NCBI RefSeq assembly: GCF_000009625.1
Contig: NC_002678.2
Span: 5,550,001-5,614,000, forward strand
Source of the DNA: Mesorhizobium japonicum MAFF 303099
GTDB taxonomy: Bacteria; Pseudomonadota; Alphaproteobacteria; Rhizobiales; Rhizobiaceae
Length of the DNA stretch: 64,000 bases
Reading direction: 5' to 3'
Positions 33,272 to 40,929 of the stretch are shown piece by piece (the first letter of the stretch is position 1; every line of letters starts with the position of its first letter). The position numbers and the translations under genes are program-made. Under the pieces are notes generated by a model. The model did no database searches, was not told the origin of the DNA, and saw only the letters and a program-made list of their open reading frames with translations.

Positions 33272-34315
33272 ATGCGTAAAAAGACGGCGTCGCCACTCTG
33301 GAGCGAACATCTGATGCGCCGCTTTCTGCCGGACACCTTTCTGATCCTGCTGTTGTGCACCGTCGCGCTTGCGTCGCTCGCGCCGGCGACCGGGACGTTC
33401 GCGGGATGGTTCGCGATCGCGACCAATCTTGCCGTGGCGCTGCTGTTTTTCCTGCATGGTGCGAGGCTCTCCCGTGATGTCGTTGTCGCCGGCCTGATGC
33501 ATTGGCGCCTGCATCTGGTCATCCTTCTGACGACCTTTGGCCTGTTCCCGCTGCTGGGTCTGGCGCTTGGCTATCTGCCTGCTTCGATCCTGCCCAAACC
33601 GCTCTATCTCGGCATCCTGTTTCTTTGTGTCCTGCCGTCGACGGTGCAATCCTCGATCGCCTTCACTTCCATCGCCGGCGGCAACGTCCCCGCGGCCATC
33701 TGCTCGGCTTCCGCCTCCAACATCTTCGGCATGTTCCTGACACCCTTGCTCGTCGGCCTGCTCTTCTCCATCGGCGGCCATAGCGGATTTTCGTGGGACG
33801 CGGTGAGCCAGATCCTGCTGCAGCTGCTCCTGCCTTTTGCACTCGGACAACTGCTGGAACCGCGGATCGGCAACTGGATACGCTCTCGCAAGACACTGCT
33901 GATGCCTGTCGATCGTGGCTCGATCCTGATGGTGGTCTATCTGGCCTTCAGCACGGCGGTCGCAGAGGGGCTCTGGCACATGTTCTCGCTGCGCGACATT
34001 GCCGTGGTCGTTGTCGCCGACATGCTGCTGCTCGGCCTGGTGCTTCTGTTGACGACCTATGGCAGCCGGCTTCTCGGCTTCGACAGGGCCGACCAGATCA
34101 CGATCACCTTCTGCGGTTCGAAGAAGAGCCTGGCGAGCGGCGTGCCGATGGCCAATGTGATCTTTGCCGGCCAGGGTGTCGGCGCGATCGTTCTGCCGCT
34201 GATGCTCTTCCACCAGATACAGCTCATGGTCTGTGCCATGATCGCCCAGAAATATGCCAAGGCGGCGCACCGGCCCGCCGTACTGCAAGCCGAGCCGACG
34301 GCGTCGGTGGCTTAG
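33272..34315 (+). CDS. Bile acid:sodium symporter (SBF/YfeH-like) family transporter
   Basis: 347 aa with about nine or ten hydrophobic helices. Family features include LPSTVQSSIAFTSIAGGNVPAA-like helix 4/5 sequence (LPSTVQSSIAF) and FCGSKKSLASGVPMA before the last helices. SBF-like proteins import organic anions or small acids with sodium or protons. Expression is probably controlled by the divergent LysR gene. The stop codon overlaps that of the convergent pyridoxine 4-oxidase gene by 4 nt, so it sits at the edge of the vitamin B6 locus; a link to B6 metabolites is possible but not shown. Confidence 0.85.
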   Translation: MRKKTASPLWSEHLMRRFLPDTFLILLLCTVALASLAPATGTFAGWFAIATNLAVALLFFLHGARLSRDVVVAGLMHWRLHLVILLTTFGLFPLLGLALGYLPASILPKPLYLGILFLCVLPSTVQSSIAFTSIAGGNVPAAICSASASNIFGMFLTPLLVGLLFSIGGHSGFSWDAVSQILLQLLLPFALGQLLEPRIGNWIRSRKTLLMPVDRGSILMVVYLAFSTAVAEGLWHMFSLRDIAVVVVADMLLLGLVLLLTTYGSRLLGFDRADQITITFCGSKKSLASGVPMANVIFAGQGVGAIVLPLMLFHQIQLMVCAMIAQKYAKAAHRPAVLQAEPTASVA

Positions 34316-35856
34316 TACTGTCGGGCGAAAGTCTCGGCGATCGCGAGGACCGCGGCATGAATCGGTCCCGCGGTGAGGTTGGGCATGATCGACGCGTCCA
34401 CGACAAAAAGATTGTCGAGCGCCTTGAGCCGTAGATTTGCATCGACGACGGCGTCCGGGTCCTTGCCCATCCGGCAAGTACCGCAGGGATGATGGTGTGT
34501 GATGACCGATCGCGCGATGAAGTCGTCCATCTCGGCCGCACTGTTCGGCGTGCCTGGCAGGAGTTCGCGCTCTCGCCAGCCGGCGAGTTCATCTCTGTGC
34601 CCGATGGTCCGAGATGCCTCGAGTGCTCTGCGAAACCGCTCGCGGTCCCGGCCGGTTTGCAGGTATGCCGGGTCGATGATCAGCCGATCGCCGAGCTCAG
34701 GCCCACTTATGCGCACGCTGCCGCGGCTCGTCGGATGGGTGATCCCGAACAGCAGCGAATAGGCCGAGCCGGCGGCGGGGGCCGGGAAGCTTTCCGACAC
34801 GATCGGCGCGACACCGCAGCCAACGACAATTTCAGGCTGCCCGGCGGCGGTGAAGCTGTCAGCCCGCATATAGGCCATCGATTCCGAATGTTGGAGGCGC
34901 GATGGCGGCACCGGCTTGCGGGCCGCGTAAAGGTTGCCGGCGCCAAGCAGGTGGTCCTGAAGGTTTCGACCGATGTCAGGCATGTCGATCAGGCAGCCGA
35001 CGCCCGCCGCATCGAGCACATCGTGCGGACCGATGCCCGAACGCATCAGCAAGGCCGGACTTTCCAGCGCTCCAGCACAAAGCACGATTTGATCCGCAAA
35101 CACTTCGGCCGAACCCTGTCGCCCCACGACTTCGAGGCTGCGGACCTGATTGCCCTCCAGCTTGAGTCGCCGCACCCGGGAGCCGGTAAGGATGGTCAGG
35201 TTCTTGCGGCCGCGAACCGCCTTTGTGAGCCAGGCGTCCGCCGCCGTAACCCTTCGCCCGTCGCGAATGTTCAAGGAATTCGGGGTGACGCCGATCATCT
35301 CTCCGCTGTTGTGGCCTTCAAGGCGAGGCAGACCCAACGATGCGCCTGCCTCGATGAAGGCACGAGCAAGCGGACTGACTTCGTCCGCCGGCAAATGGAT
35401 CGGCAACGGTCCGCCCTTGCCGTGAATGCCGTCGCCACCAAGTGGATGGTCTTCGATGGCCTGGAAAACCGGCAGCAGTTCATCCCAACCCCATCGGCGA
35501 TCCCCTGACGCATCGACCCAGGCCTGGAAGTCGGAGGGATGACCGCGCATGTAGCCCATCGCGTGCAGGCAACTCGAGCCGCCGATCAACCGCCCGCGCG
35601 CCCAATGATGCGCCCGGCCCGCGGTGCCGGCTTGCGCCTCCGTGCGGTAGTCCCAATCGTAGCTGCGGCCCTGTAGCGCCGGCCATGCGGCGGGGTTCCA
35701 GATATCGGGATCCGTCGGCTCCTCGCCTGCCTCGATCAGCAGAACGCGGCTGTCCGGATCTTCGCTCAGCCGCGCGGCAAGCAACGACCCGGCCGACCCG
35801 CCGCCGACGATGACGATATCGCAATTCGGTGCGTGCTCAACCTTGGCCCTGGTCAT
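34312..35856 (-). CDS. Pyridoxine 4-oxidase (GMC flavoenzyme)
   Basis: 514 aa from the ATG at 35856 with GGAG 5 nt upstream. It has the FAD-binding motif VIVGGGSAGSLLAARL, the GMC signature GRLIGGSSCLHAMGYMRG (within Gly-Arg to Arg-Gly), and the catalytic HHHPCGTCRMG near the C-terminus. By family and neighbourhood it matches the M. loti pyridoxine 4-oxidase (EC 1.1.3.12), which oxidises pyridoxine to pyridoxal using O2. It is transcribed away from the rest of the locus. A TGTC-T-GACA site lies 41 bp before the start, matching the site near the GntR gene. Confidence 0.87.
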   Translation of the reverse strand: MTRAKVEHAPNCDIVIVGGGSAGSLLAARLSEDPDSRVLLIEAGEEPTDPDIWNPAAWPALQGRSYDWDYRTEAQAGTAGRAHHWARGRLIGGSSCLHAMGYMRGHPSDFQAWVDASGDRRWGWDELLPVFQAIEDHPLGGDGIHGKGGPLPIHLPADEVSPLARAFIEAGASLGLPRLEGHNSGEMIGVTPNSLNIRDGRRVTAADAWLTKAVRGRKNLTILTGSRVRRLKLEGNQVRSLEVVGRQGSAEVFADQIVLCAGALESPALLMRSGIGPHDVLDAAGVGCLIDMPDIGRNLQDHLLGAGNLYAARKPVPPSRLQHSESMAYMRADSFTAAGQPEIVVGCGVAPIVSESFPAPAAGSAYSLLFGITHPTSRGSVRISGPELGDRLIIDPAYLQTGRDRERFRRALEASRTIGHRDELAGWRERELLPGTPNSAAEMDDFIARSVITHHHPCGTCRMGKDPDAVVDANLRLKALDNLFVVDASIMPNLTAGPIHAAVLAIAETFARQY

Positions 35857-35896
35857 CCTCACTCCATCTGCCACTTGCAGGTTGCGATAGCCGTCA

Positions 35897-35905
35897 TGTC
35901 TGACA
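35897..35905. promoter_or_regulatory. TGTC-T-GACA operator-like site upstream of pyridoxine 4-oxidase
   Basis: This 9-bp palindrome has the same core as the GATTGTC-A-GACAATC site at 36774-36788. It lies 41 bp upstream of the oxidase start and is a candidate binding site for the GntR regulator. Confidence 0.4.
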
Positions 35906-36005
35906 CCGACACGGAGAAGGCCCGCGCACGGATCCGCGTTCGGCCGATCCGAAACGTCATGAAGGACTTCGAGTCTTCAGGCGGAACGACAGTCCATCGA
36001 AGACC

Positions 36006-36677
36006 TCAAATCCCGTTGTCCATGGATATCTTCGCTGCCGCTTTCGCCCTCAGGACGTGCTGTTTCGAGGCTTTGCGGGCGGCTTTCTCGTCGCCGGCGG
36101 CGATGGATTCGAATATCTCCCTCATCTCCGCCAGGCTGCTTTGTGCTCTGCCCTCCAGGGACATCGACCGTCCTCGAAAGAAGCTGATCCTGGCTACCAG
36201 ACCGCGATGGACTTCCTCCAGGATCGGATTGCCGCAATTGGCGAGTATGATCGAATAGAAGTCCGCGGCGGTCATGACCTGCGCCAGGCTGTCATTGCTG
36301 GAGGCCGCCTCTTCGAATGCGGAAAGCGATTTCTCGAGTTCACGCAACTGTTCCGGGGAAATCCTTAGCGCGCATCGTCCCGCTGCCTCGACTTCCAGCA
36401 ACTCTCGAACCTCGTAGATGGCGGTTGCCACCTCCCACGAAAGTGCCGGTATCGACGGTCCGCGGTTGGGCACGATCTCGATCAGGCGCTCGGCCTCAAG
36501 ACTGCGCAAAGCCTCCCTCAGCGAGGGGCGGCTGATGCCGAGTTGTGTGCATAGTTGACTTTCGATGAGGCGGCTACCCGGCTGAAACAACCCGGAGAAG
36601 ATCGCGAGCCGTAACTTGTCGACGGTCTCCCGTTGCACGGTCCGTGGCGAAATTCGCAAATTCAAATCTGGGGGCAT
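36006..36677 (-). CDS. GntR-family repressor candidate for vitamin B6 degradation
   Basis: 223 aa from the ATG at 36677; the frame extends to a TTG at 36737 but that would run into the operator. The winged helix is LIESQLCTQLGISRPSLREAL, described here as Leu-Ile-Glu through Arg-Glu-Ala-Leu at residues 37-57. An FCD domain follows (LLEVEAAGRCALR, MTAADFYSIILANCGNPIL). It is divergent from the 2-(acetamidomethylene)succinate hydrolase gene and next to pyridoxine 4-oxidase. From memory, the M. loti gene at this position encodes a repressor of the pathway. Palindromic sites lie between 36738 and 36788. Confidence 0.85.
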   Translation of the reverse strand: MPPDLNLRISPRTVQRETVDKLRLAIFSGLFQPGSRLIESQLCTQLGISRPSLREALRSLEAERLIEIVPNRGPSIPALSWEVATAIYEVRELLEVEAAGRCALRISPEQLRELEKSLSAFEEAASSNDSLAQVMTAADFYSIILANCGNPILEEVHRGLVARISFFRGRSMSLEGRAQSSLAEMREIFESIAAGDEKAARKASKQHVLRAKAAAKISMDNGI

Positions 36678-36737
36678 CGGTAACGTCTCATGGCCTTTGA
36701 GTCGCAAAACTGAAGCAGCATACGCCACGCCGCGCAA

Positions 36738-36768
36738 ATTTGACAGCAGGATAGCCAGATTGTCAAAT
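36738..36768. promoter_or_regulatory. Inverted repeat ATTTGACA-N15-TGTCAAAT
   Basis: Perfect 8-bp arms at 36738-36745 and 36761-36768 lie in the divergent promoter region between the GntR and hydrolase genes. They share the TGTC/GACA half-site with the palindrome that follows. Confidence 0.45.
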
Positions 36769-36773
36769 ATGAA

Positions 36774-36788
36774 GATTGTCAGACAATC
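36774..36788. promoter_or_regulatory. 15-bp palindrome GATTGTC-A-GACAATC
   Basis: A perfect 7+1+7 palindrome containing TTGT-N3-ACAA, which fits the general GntR operator pattern TNGT-N-ACNA. It lies 97 bp from the GntR start and 72 bp from the hydrolase start. Confidence 0.6.
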
Positions 36789-36859
36789 GGCTTGACGTGA
36801 CCCCGGTCTATATGATCCTTTTGCAGGAGACGGGCAGCGGAGACGGGGATCCAGGGACC

Positions 36860-37696
36860 ATGGACATGGCGGCAGACATAGCTTCCGACCACTTCATCTC
36901 GCGACGCGTCGACATTGGCCGCATCACCTTGAACGTGCGCGAGAAGGGCAGCGGTCCCCTGATGCTGTTCTTCCACGGCATCACCTCCAACTCCGCCGTC
37001 TTCGAACCGTTGATGATCCGGCTTTCGGACCGGTTTACGACGATTGCGGTTGACCAGAGGGGGCATGGCCTCAGCGACAAGCCGGAGACGGGCTACGAGG
37101 CGAATGACTACGCGGACGACATCGCCGGCCTGATACGCACGCTCGCTCGGGGCCATGCCATCCTCGTCGGACATTCGCTTGGTGCTCGAAATTCGGTCAC
37201 GGCCGCGGCGAAATACCCGGATCTGGTGCGGTCGGTCGTCGCGATCGACTTTACGCCGTACATCGAGACCGAAGCGTTGGACGCGCTGGAAGCGCGCGTG
37301 AACGCGGGGAGCCAGCTTTTCGAGGATATAAAGGCCGTCGAAGCATATCTCGCCGGCCGCTACCCGAACATTCCCGCCGATGCCATCAGGATCAGGGCTG
37401 AAAGCGGCTATCAGCCGGTCGACGGCGGATTGCGTCCATTGGCGTCGTCCGCGGCCATGGCGCAGACCGCCAGGGGCCTGCGATCGGATTTGGTGCCCGC
37501 CTACCGCGACGTGACGAAGCCCGTCCTCATCGTTCGGGGCGAGTCGAGCAAGTTGGTTTCTGCGGCGGCGCTGGCGAAGACAAGCCGGCTGCGGCCCGAT
37601 CTGCCTGTCGTCGTCGTTCCGGGCGCCGACCACTACGTCAACGAGGTATCTCCCGAGATCACGTTGAAAGCCATCACCAACTTCATAGACGCCTGA
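36860..37696 (+). CDS. 2-(acetamidomethylene)succinate hydrolase (alpha/beta hydrolase)
   Basis: 278 aa from the ATG at 36860; earlier in-frame starts (TTG 36776, ATG 36812) overlap the operator or lack a ribosome site. It has an alpha/beta hydrolase fold with oxyanion segment FFHGITSN, nucleophile elbow GHSLGARNS and catalytic His in PGADHYVNE. It matches the M. loti enzyme (EC 3.5.1.29) that hydrolyses the ring-opened product to succinate semialdehyde, acetate, ammonia and CO2, the last step of B6 degradation pathway I. It is first in the plus-strand operon, 42 bp before the ring-opening oxygenase. Confidence 0.9.
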   Translation: MDMAADIASDHFISRRVDIGRITLNVREKGSGPLMLFFHGITSNSAVFEPLMIRLSDRFTTIAVDQRGHGLSDKPETGYEANDYADDIAGLIRTLARGHAILVGHSLGARNSVTAAAKYPDLVRSVVAIDFTPYIETEALDALEARVNAGSQLFEDIKAVEAYLAGRYPNIPADAIRIRAESGYQPVDGGLRPLASSAAMAQTARGLRSDLVPAYRDVTKPVLIVRGESSKLVSAAALAKTSRLRPDLPVVVVPGADHYVNEVSPEITLKAITNFIDA

Positions 37697-37711
37697 CGGC
37701 CAAGCGCCGTC
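37695..37711 (+). terminator. Hairpin with short T-rich tail after the hydrolase gene
   Basis: GACGGC at 37695-37700 pairs with GCCGTC at 37706-37711 around a 5-nt loop, followed by TTCTTGT. It overlaps the stop codon. It may partly attenuate transcription before the oxygenase gene. Confidence 0.4.
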
Positions 37712-37738
37712 TTCTTGTATGCAGCATCAGGATAGAAA

Positions 37739-38878
37739 ATGGCCAATGTAAACAAAACTCCGGGCAAAACGCGTCGTGCCGAGGTGGCCGGCGGCGGCTT
37801 TGCCGGCCTGACAGCCGCCATCGCTCTCAAGCAGAATGGTTGGGATGTCAGGCTGCACGAAAAGAGCTCGGAACTGAGGGCATTCGGCGCGGGCATCTAT
37901 CTCTGGCACAATGGCCTTCGCGTGCTCGAAGGGCTGGGCGCCCTGGACGATGTTCTCCAGGGCTCGCACACGCCTCCGACCTACGAGACCTGGATGCACA
38001 ACAAGTCGGTTTCCAAGGAGACGTTCAACGGTCTCCCCTGGCGCATCATGACCCGCAGCCACCTGCACGATGCCCTGGTCAACCGCGCCCGTGCCCTGGG
38101 TGTCGACATAAGCGTCAATTCCGAGGCGGTTGCCGCCGATCCGGTAGGGCGCCTGACCCTCCAGACCGGCGAGGTTCTCGAAGCCGACTTGATCGTCGGC
38201 GCCGATGGCGTCGGCTCCAAGGTCAGGGATTCCATCGGCTTCAAACAGGATCGCTGGGTTTCGAAAGATGGTCTCATCCGGCTGATCGTCCCGCGCATGA
38301 AGAAAGAGCTCGGCCATGGCGAGTGGGACAACACCATCGACATGTGGAACTTCTGGCCGCGTGTGCAGCGGATTCTCTATTCGCCCTGCAATGAGAATGA
38401 GCTCTATCTCGGCTTGATGGCTCCGGCCGCCGATCCGCGCGGATCGAGCGTGCCGATCGATCTCGAAGTCTGGGTCGAGATGTTTCCTTTCCTGGAGCCG
38501 TGCCTGATCGAGGCGGCCAAGCTTAAAACCGCCAGGTACGACAAGTACGAAACGACCAAGCTGGATAGCTGGACAAGAGGCAAGGTCGCCCTCGTGGGGG
38601 ATGCCGCGCATGCCATGTGCCCGGCCCTTGCCCAGGGCGCCGGTTGCGCGATGGTCAATGCCTTCAGCCTGTCGCAGGACCTGGAGGAGGGCTCTTCGGT
38701 CGAAGATGCGCTGGTCGCATGGGAGACACGCATTCGCCCGATCACGGATCGCTGCCAGGCCCTTTCTGGCGACTATGCGGCGAACCGCTCGCTCTCGAAG
38801 GGAAACATGTTCACGCCGGCGGCGCTGGAGGCCGCCCGCTACGACCCGCTGCGCCGTGTCTACTCGTGGCCGCAGTAG
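37739..38878 (+). CDS. 2-methyl-3-hydroxypyridine-5-carboxylate oxygenase (MHPCO)
   Basis: 379 aa. It is an FAD-dependent aromatic hydroxylase with the dinucleotide motif VAGGGFAGLTAAIAL, the DG motif VGADGVGSKVRDS and the second FAD motif VALVGDAAHAMCPALAQGAG. Length and sequence match, from memory, the structurally characterised M. loti MHPCO (EC 1.14.13.242), which uses NAD(P)H and O2 to open the pyridine ring and give 2-(acetamidomethylene)succinate. Its product is the substrate of the hydrolase encoded just upstream. This is the entry I am most sure of for organism assignment. Confidence 0.95.
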   Translation: MANVNKTPGKTRRAEVAGGGFAGLTAAIALKQNGWDVRLHEKSSELRAFGAGIYLWHNGLRVLEGLGALDDVLQGSHTPPTYETWMHNKSVSKETFNGLPWRIMTRSHLHDALVNRARALGVDISVNSEAVAADPVGRLTLQTGEVLEADLIVGADGVGSKVRDSIGFKQDRWVSKDGLIRLIVPRMKKELGHGEWDNTIDMWNFWPRVQRILYSPCNENELYLGLMAPAADPRGSSVPIDLEVWVEMFPFLEPCLIEAAKLKTARYDKYETTKLDSWTRGKVALVGDAAHAMCPALAQGAGCAMVNAFSLSQDLEEGSSVEDALVAWETRIRPITDRCQALSGDYAANRSLSKGNMFTPAALEAARYDPLRRVYSWPQ

Positions 38879-38947
38879 CGTCGGACGAGCCGGCCAAAGA
38901 ATTAATCGGCGCGTGCGGAAACAGCGCGCGCCCTTCAGGAGATAAAG

Positions 38948-39538
38948 ATGAACTATTCCAGTGAAGTCGAACGAGATTATGATGTCAGGGGATGGTACTC
39001 CTCGGTCCAGGAAAGCCGGCATGACGGCGGCACGCCTGGCGAAACCCTCGTCAAAGTCGCGACTGGTGTCGTCATACGCAATCCCTTCGCCGGAAAGTTC
39101 GTCGCCGAGCTGTCCGATCTGACCAATCCGAGTGCAGCGATCGGTCATGCGCTCGGCGAGAGGGCCGTGGCGCTGCTCGGCAACAGGCCGGTCGAAAGCT
39201 ATGGCAAAGGCGGTATCGCGGGTACATCAGGCGAACAGGAACATGTCGTCGCCTGCATCACCACAGTGTTCGGAGATCCGCTGCGGCAGCAGGTAGGGGG
39301 CGGCAAGGCCTGGATCTCCTCGGTCAGCAAGGTCGCTGTCGCCGGCACGACGATCGATATCCCGCTTGCCCACAAGGACGAGCTCTACATCCGTTCCCAC
39401 TACGATGCCGTCACCTTTTCCGTGCCGGATGCCCCGCGCCCGGACGAACTTCTGATCTGCGTCGCCGTCGCATCGGGTCCGCGCGTGCACCAGCGCGTCG
39501 GCGGCAAATCCGTCGCCGACCTCAAGGCCGGCGTCTAG
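38948..39538 (+). CDS. PF06684-type 'amino acid synthesis' family protein, role unknown
   Basis: 196 aa, preceded by AGGAG (38937-38941) 7 nt before the ATG. I recognise the fold family by GKGGIAGTSGEQEHVVACI, and by KAWISSVSKVA and IDIPLAHKDELYIRSHYD. No signal peptide or membrane helix is present, so it is cytoplasmic. The family has no well-established reaction; members are common in catabolic operons. It sits between the ring-opening oxygenase and the decarboxylase of the B6 pathway with short gaps, so it is co-expressed with them. A role with an unstable intermediate or side product is speculation. Confidence 0.7.
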   Translation: MNYSSEVERDYDVRGWYSSVQESRHDGGTPGETLVKVATGVVIRNPFAGKFVAELSDLTNPSAAIGHALGERAVALLGNRPVESYGKGGIAGTSGEQEHVVACITTVFGDPLRQQVGGGKAWISSVSKVAVAGTTIDIPLAHKDELYIRSHYDAVTFSVPDAPRPDELLICVAVASGPRVHQRVGGKSVADLKAGV

Positions 39539-39567
39539 TTCGATCGAAATTGCTGAAGGACGAATTC

Positions 39568-40026
39568 ATGCCCCTGAACATCAAGGATCTCAAGATTACG
39601 TCAGCGGATTTCCAGCCGCTCGGCAAAATGCGCGACGAGCATGCCGGCGACAAGGGCAACGTATTGCCCAGGCTCACCATCAGTGGCGTCCCGGCAGGGA
39701 CGAAGGAGCTCGCGGTCATCTGCCACGATCCCGACGCGCCCTTGCCCAATGGCTTCACGCATTGGGTCGTCTACGGCATCGATCCGACGGCCACGGATCT
39801 CTCTGGAGCACAGGAAAAGTTCCGCGTGGGACCCAACGGCGCCGGTGGCAAGCAATATTACGGGCCTCAGCCGCCCGCTGGCCATGGAGAGCATCACTAC
39901 TATTTCTGGGTCTATGCCCTGGACACGAAGGTCGAGGGGACGCCCACCAGGGAGGAGTTCCTGCAGAAATACGCCGGCAACATCATCGAGCAGAACAGGA
40001 TCGTCGGCATCTACGAAAACAAGTGA
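39568..40026 (+). CDS. YbhB/YbcL-family (PEBP, Raf-kinase-inhibitor-like) protein
   Basis: 152 aa from the ATG at 39568 with GAAGGA upstream; a TTG at 39550 is rejected. The phosphatidylethanolamine-binding protein signatures are present: LAVICHDPDAPLPNGFTHWV and, later, GKQYYGPQPPAGHGEHHYYF. PEBP proteins bind small anionic ligands in a conserved pocket, but bacterial functions are mostly unknown. There is no export signal. It lies between two B6 catabolic genes, so a link to the pathway is likely by position only. Confidence 0.88.
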   Translation: MPLNIKDLKITSADFQPLGKMRDEHAGDKGNVLPRLTISGVPAGTKELAVICHDPDAPLPNGFTHWVVYGIDPTATDLSGAQEKFRVGPNGAGGKQYYGPQPPAGHGEHHYYFWVYALDTKVEGTPTREEFLQKYAGNIIEQNRIVGIYENK

Positions 40027-40045
40027 AATCCGCGGCCTGGCGACC

Positions 40046-40063
40046 AATAACAACAACAAGAAT
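40046..40063 (+). promoter_or_regulatory. A/C-rich leader element AATAACAAC(AAC)AAGAAT, copy 1
   Basis: It ends 32 nt before the decarboxylase start codon. A version lacking one AAC lies at 46835-46849, 31 nt before the BMP-type binding protein gene. C/A-rich leaders act as translation enhancers or small-RNA targets in some bacteria; that is only an analogy here. Confidence 0.35.
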
Positions 40064-40095
40064 GGTCGCCATCGCCGCAATGGGAGAATTTGGAA

Positions 40096-40818
40096 ATGAC
40101 AGACAACAGCCCAGTGCGTCGGAAGGTCTTCGAAGAGCTGGTCACAGCGACCAAGATCCTTTTGAACGAAGGCATCATGGATACGTTCGGGCATATCAGT
40201 GCCCGTGACCCCGAGGATCCCGCTAGTTTCTTCCTGGCGCAGAAACTGGCCCCGAGCTTGATCACCGTCGACGACATCCAACGCTTCAATCTGGATGGCG
40301 AGACCTCGGACAACCGGCCGTCCTATCTCGAGCGGTACATCCACAGCGAGATCTACAAAACGCGGCCCGACGTTCAGTGTGTACTCCACACCCATTCTCC
40401 GGCTGTCCTGCCGTACTGCTTCGTCGACACGCCGCTTCGGCCGGTCACACACATGGGAGCTTTTATCGGCGAGTCGGTCCCGGTCTACGAGATTCGCGAC
40501 AAGCACGGTGACGAAACGGATCTCTTCGGCGGCAGCCCCGACGTTTGCGCTGATATCGCCGAGAGTCTCGGCAGCCAGACCGTGGTTCTCATGGCGCGGC
40601 ATGGCGTCGTCAATGTAGGCAAATCCGTGCGGGAGGTCGTCTTCCGGGCCTTCTATCTCGAGCAGGAAGCAGCAGCGCTCACCGCCGGCTTGAAGATCGG
40701 CAATGTCAAATACCTGTCACCGGGCGAGATAAAGACGGCAGGAAAACTCGTCGGCGCCCAGATCGATCGAGGATGGAACCACTGGTCGCAGCGCCTCAGG
40801 CAAGCAGGCCTCGCCTGA
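40096..40818 (+). CDS. 3-hydroxy-2-methylpyridine-4,5-dicarboxylate 4-decarboxylase
   Basis: 240 aa from the ATG at 40096, with GGGAGA upstream. It belongs to the class II aldolase/adducin family: metal-binding histidines are seen in [12 protein letters not shown] and ARHGVVN, and an acidic residue in [11 protein letters not shown]. It matches the M. loti enzyme (EC 4.1.1.51), which removes the 4-carboxyl group to give the substrate of the ring-opening oxygenase. Manganese or another divalent metal is expected. It is followed by 4-pyridoxate dehydrogenase after 111 bp with no obvious terminator. Confidence 0.92.
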
Positions 40819-40929
40819 TGTCCATCGGGCTTTGAACATCAGCTGGGAAGCCTGGTGTCGGCCAGGACTTTCCAGCCTCAATCGCACTAGTTCTCTGGCG
40901 CCGGGGCGTCGGACGAAAGCAATGAAACC

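Noticed and set aside
36791-36814. CTTGAC and CTATAT resembling a rhizobial promoter before the hydrolase gene
   Set aside because: The spacing is only 11 bp instead of about 17, so I do not call it a promoter.
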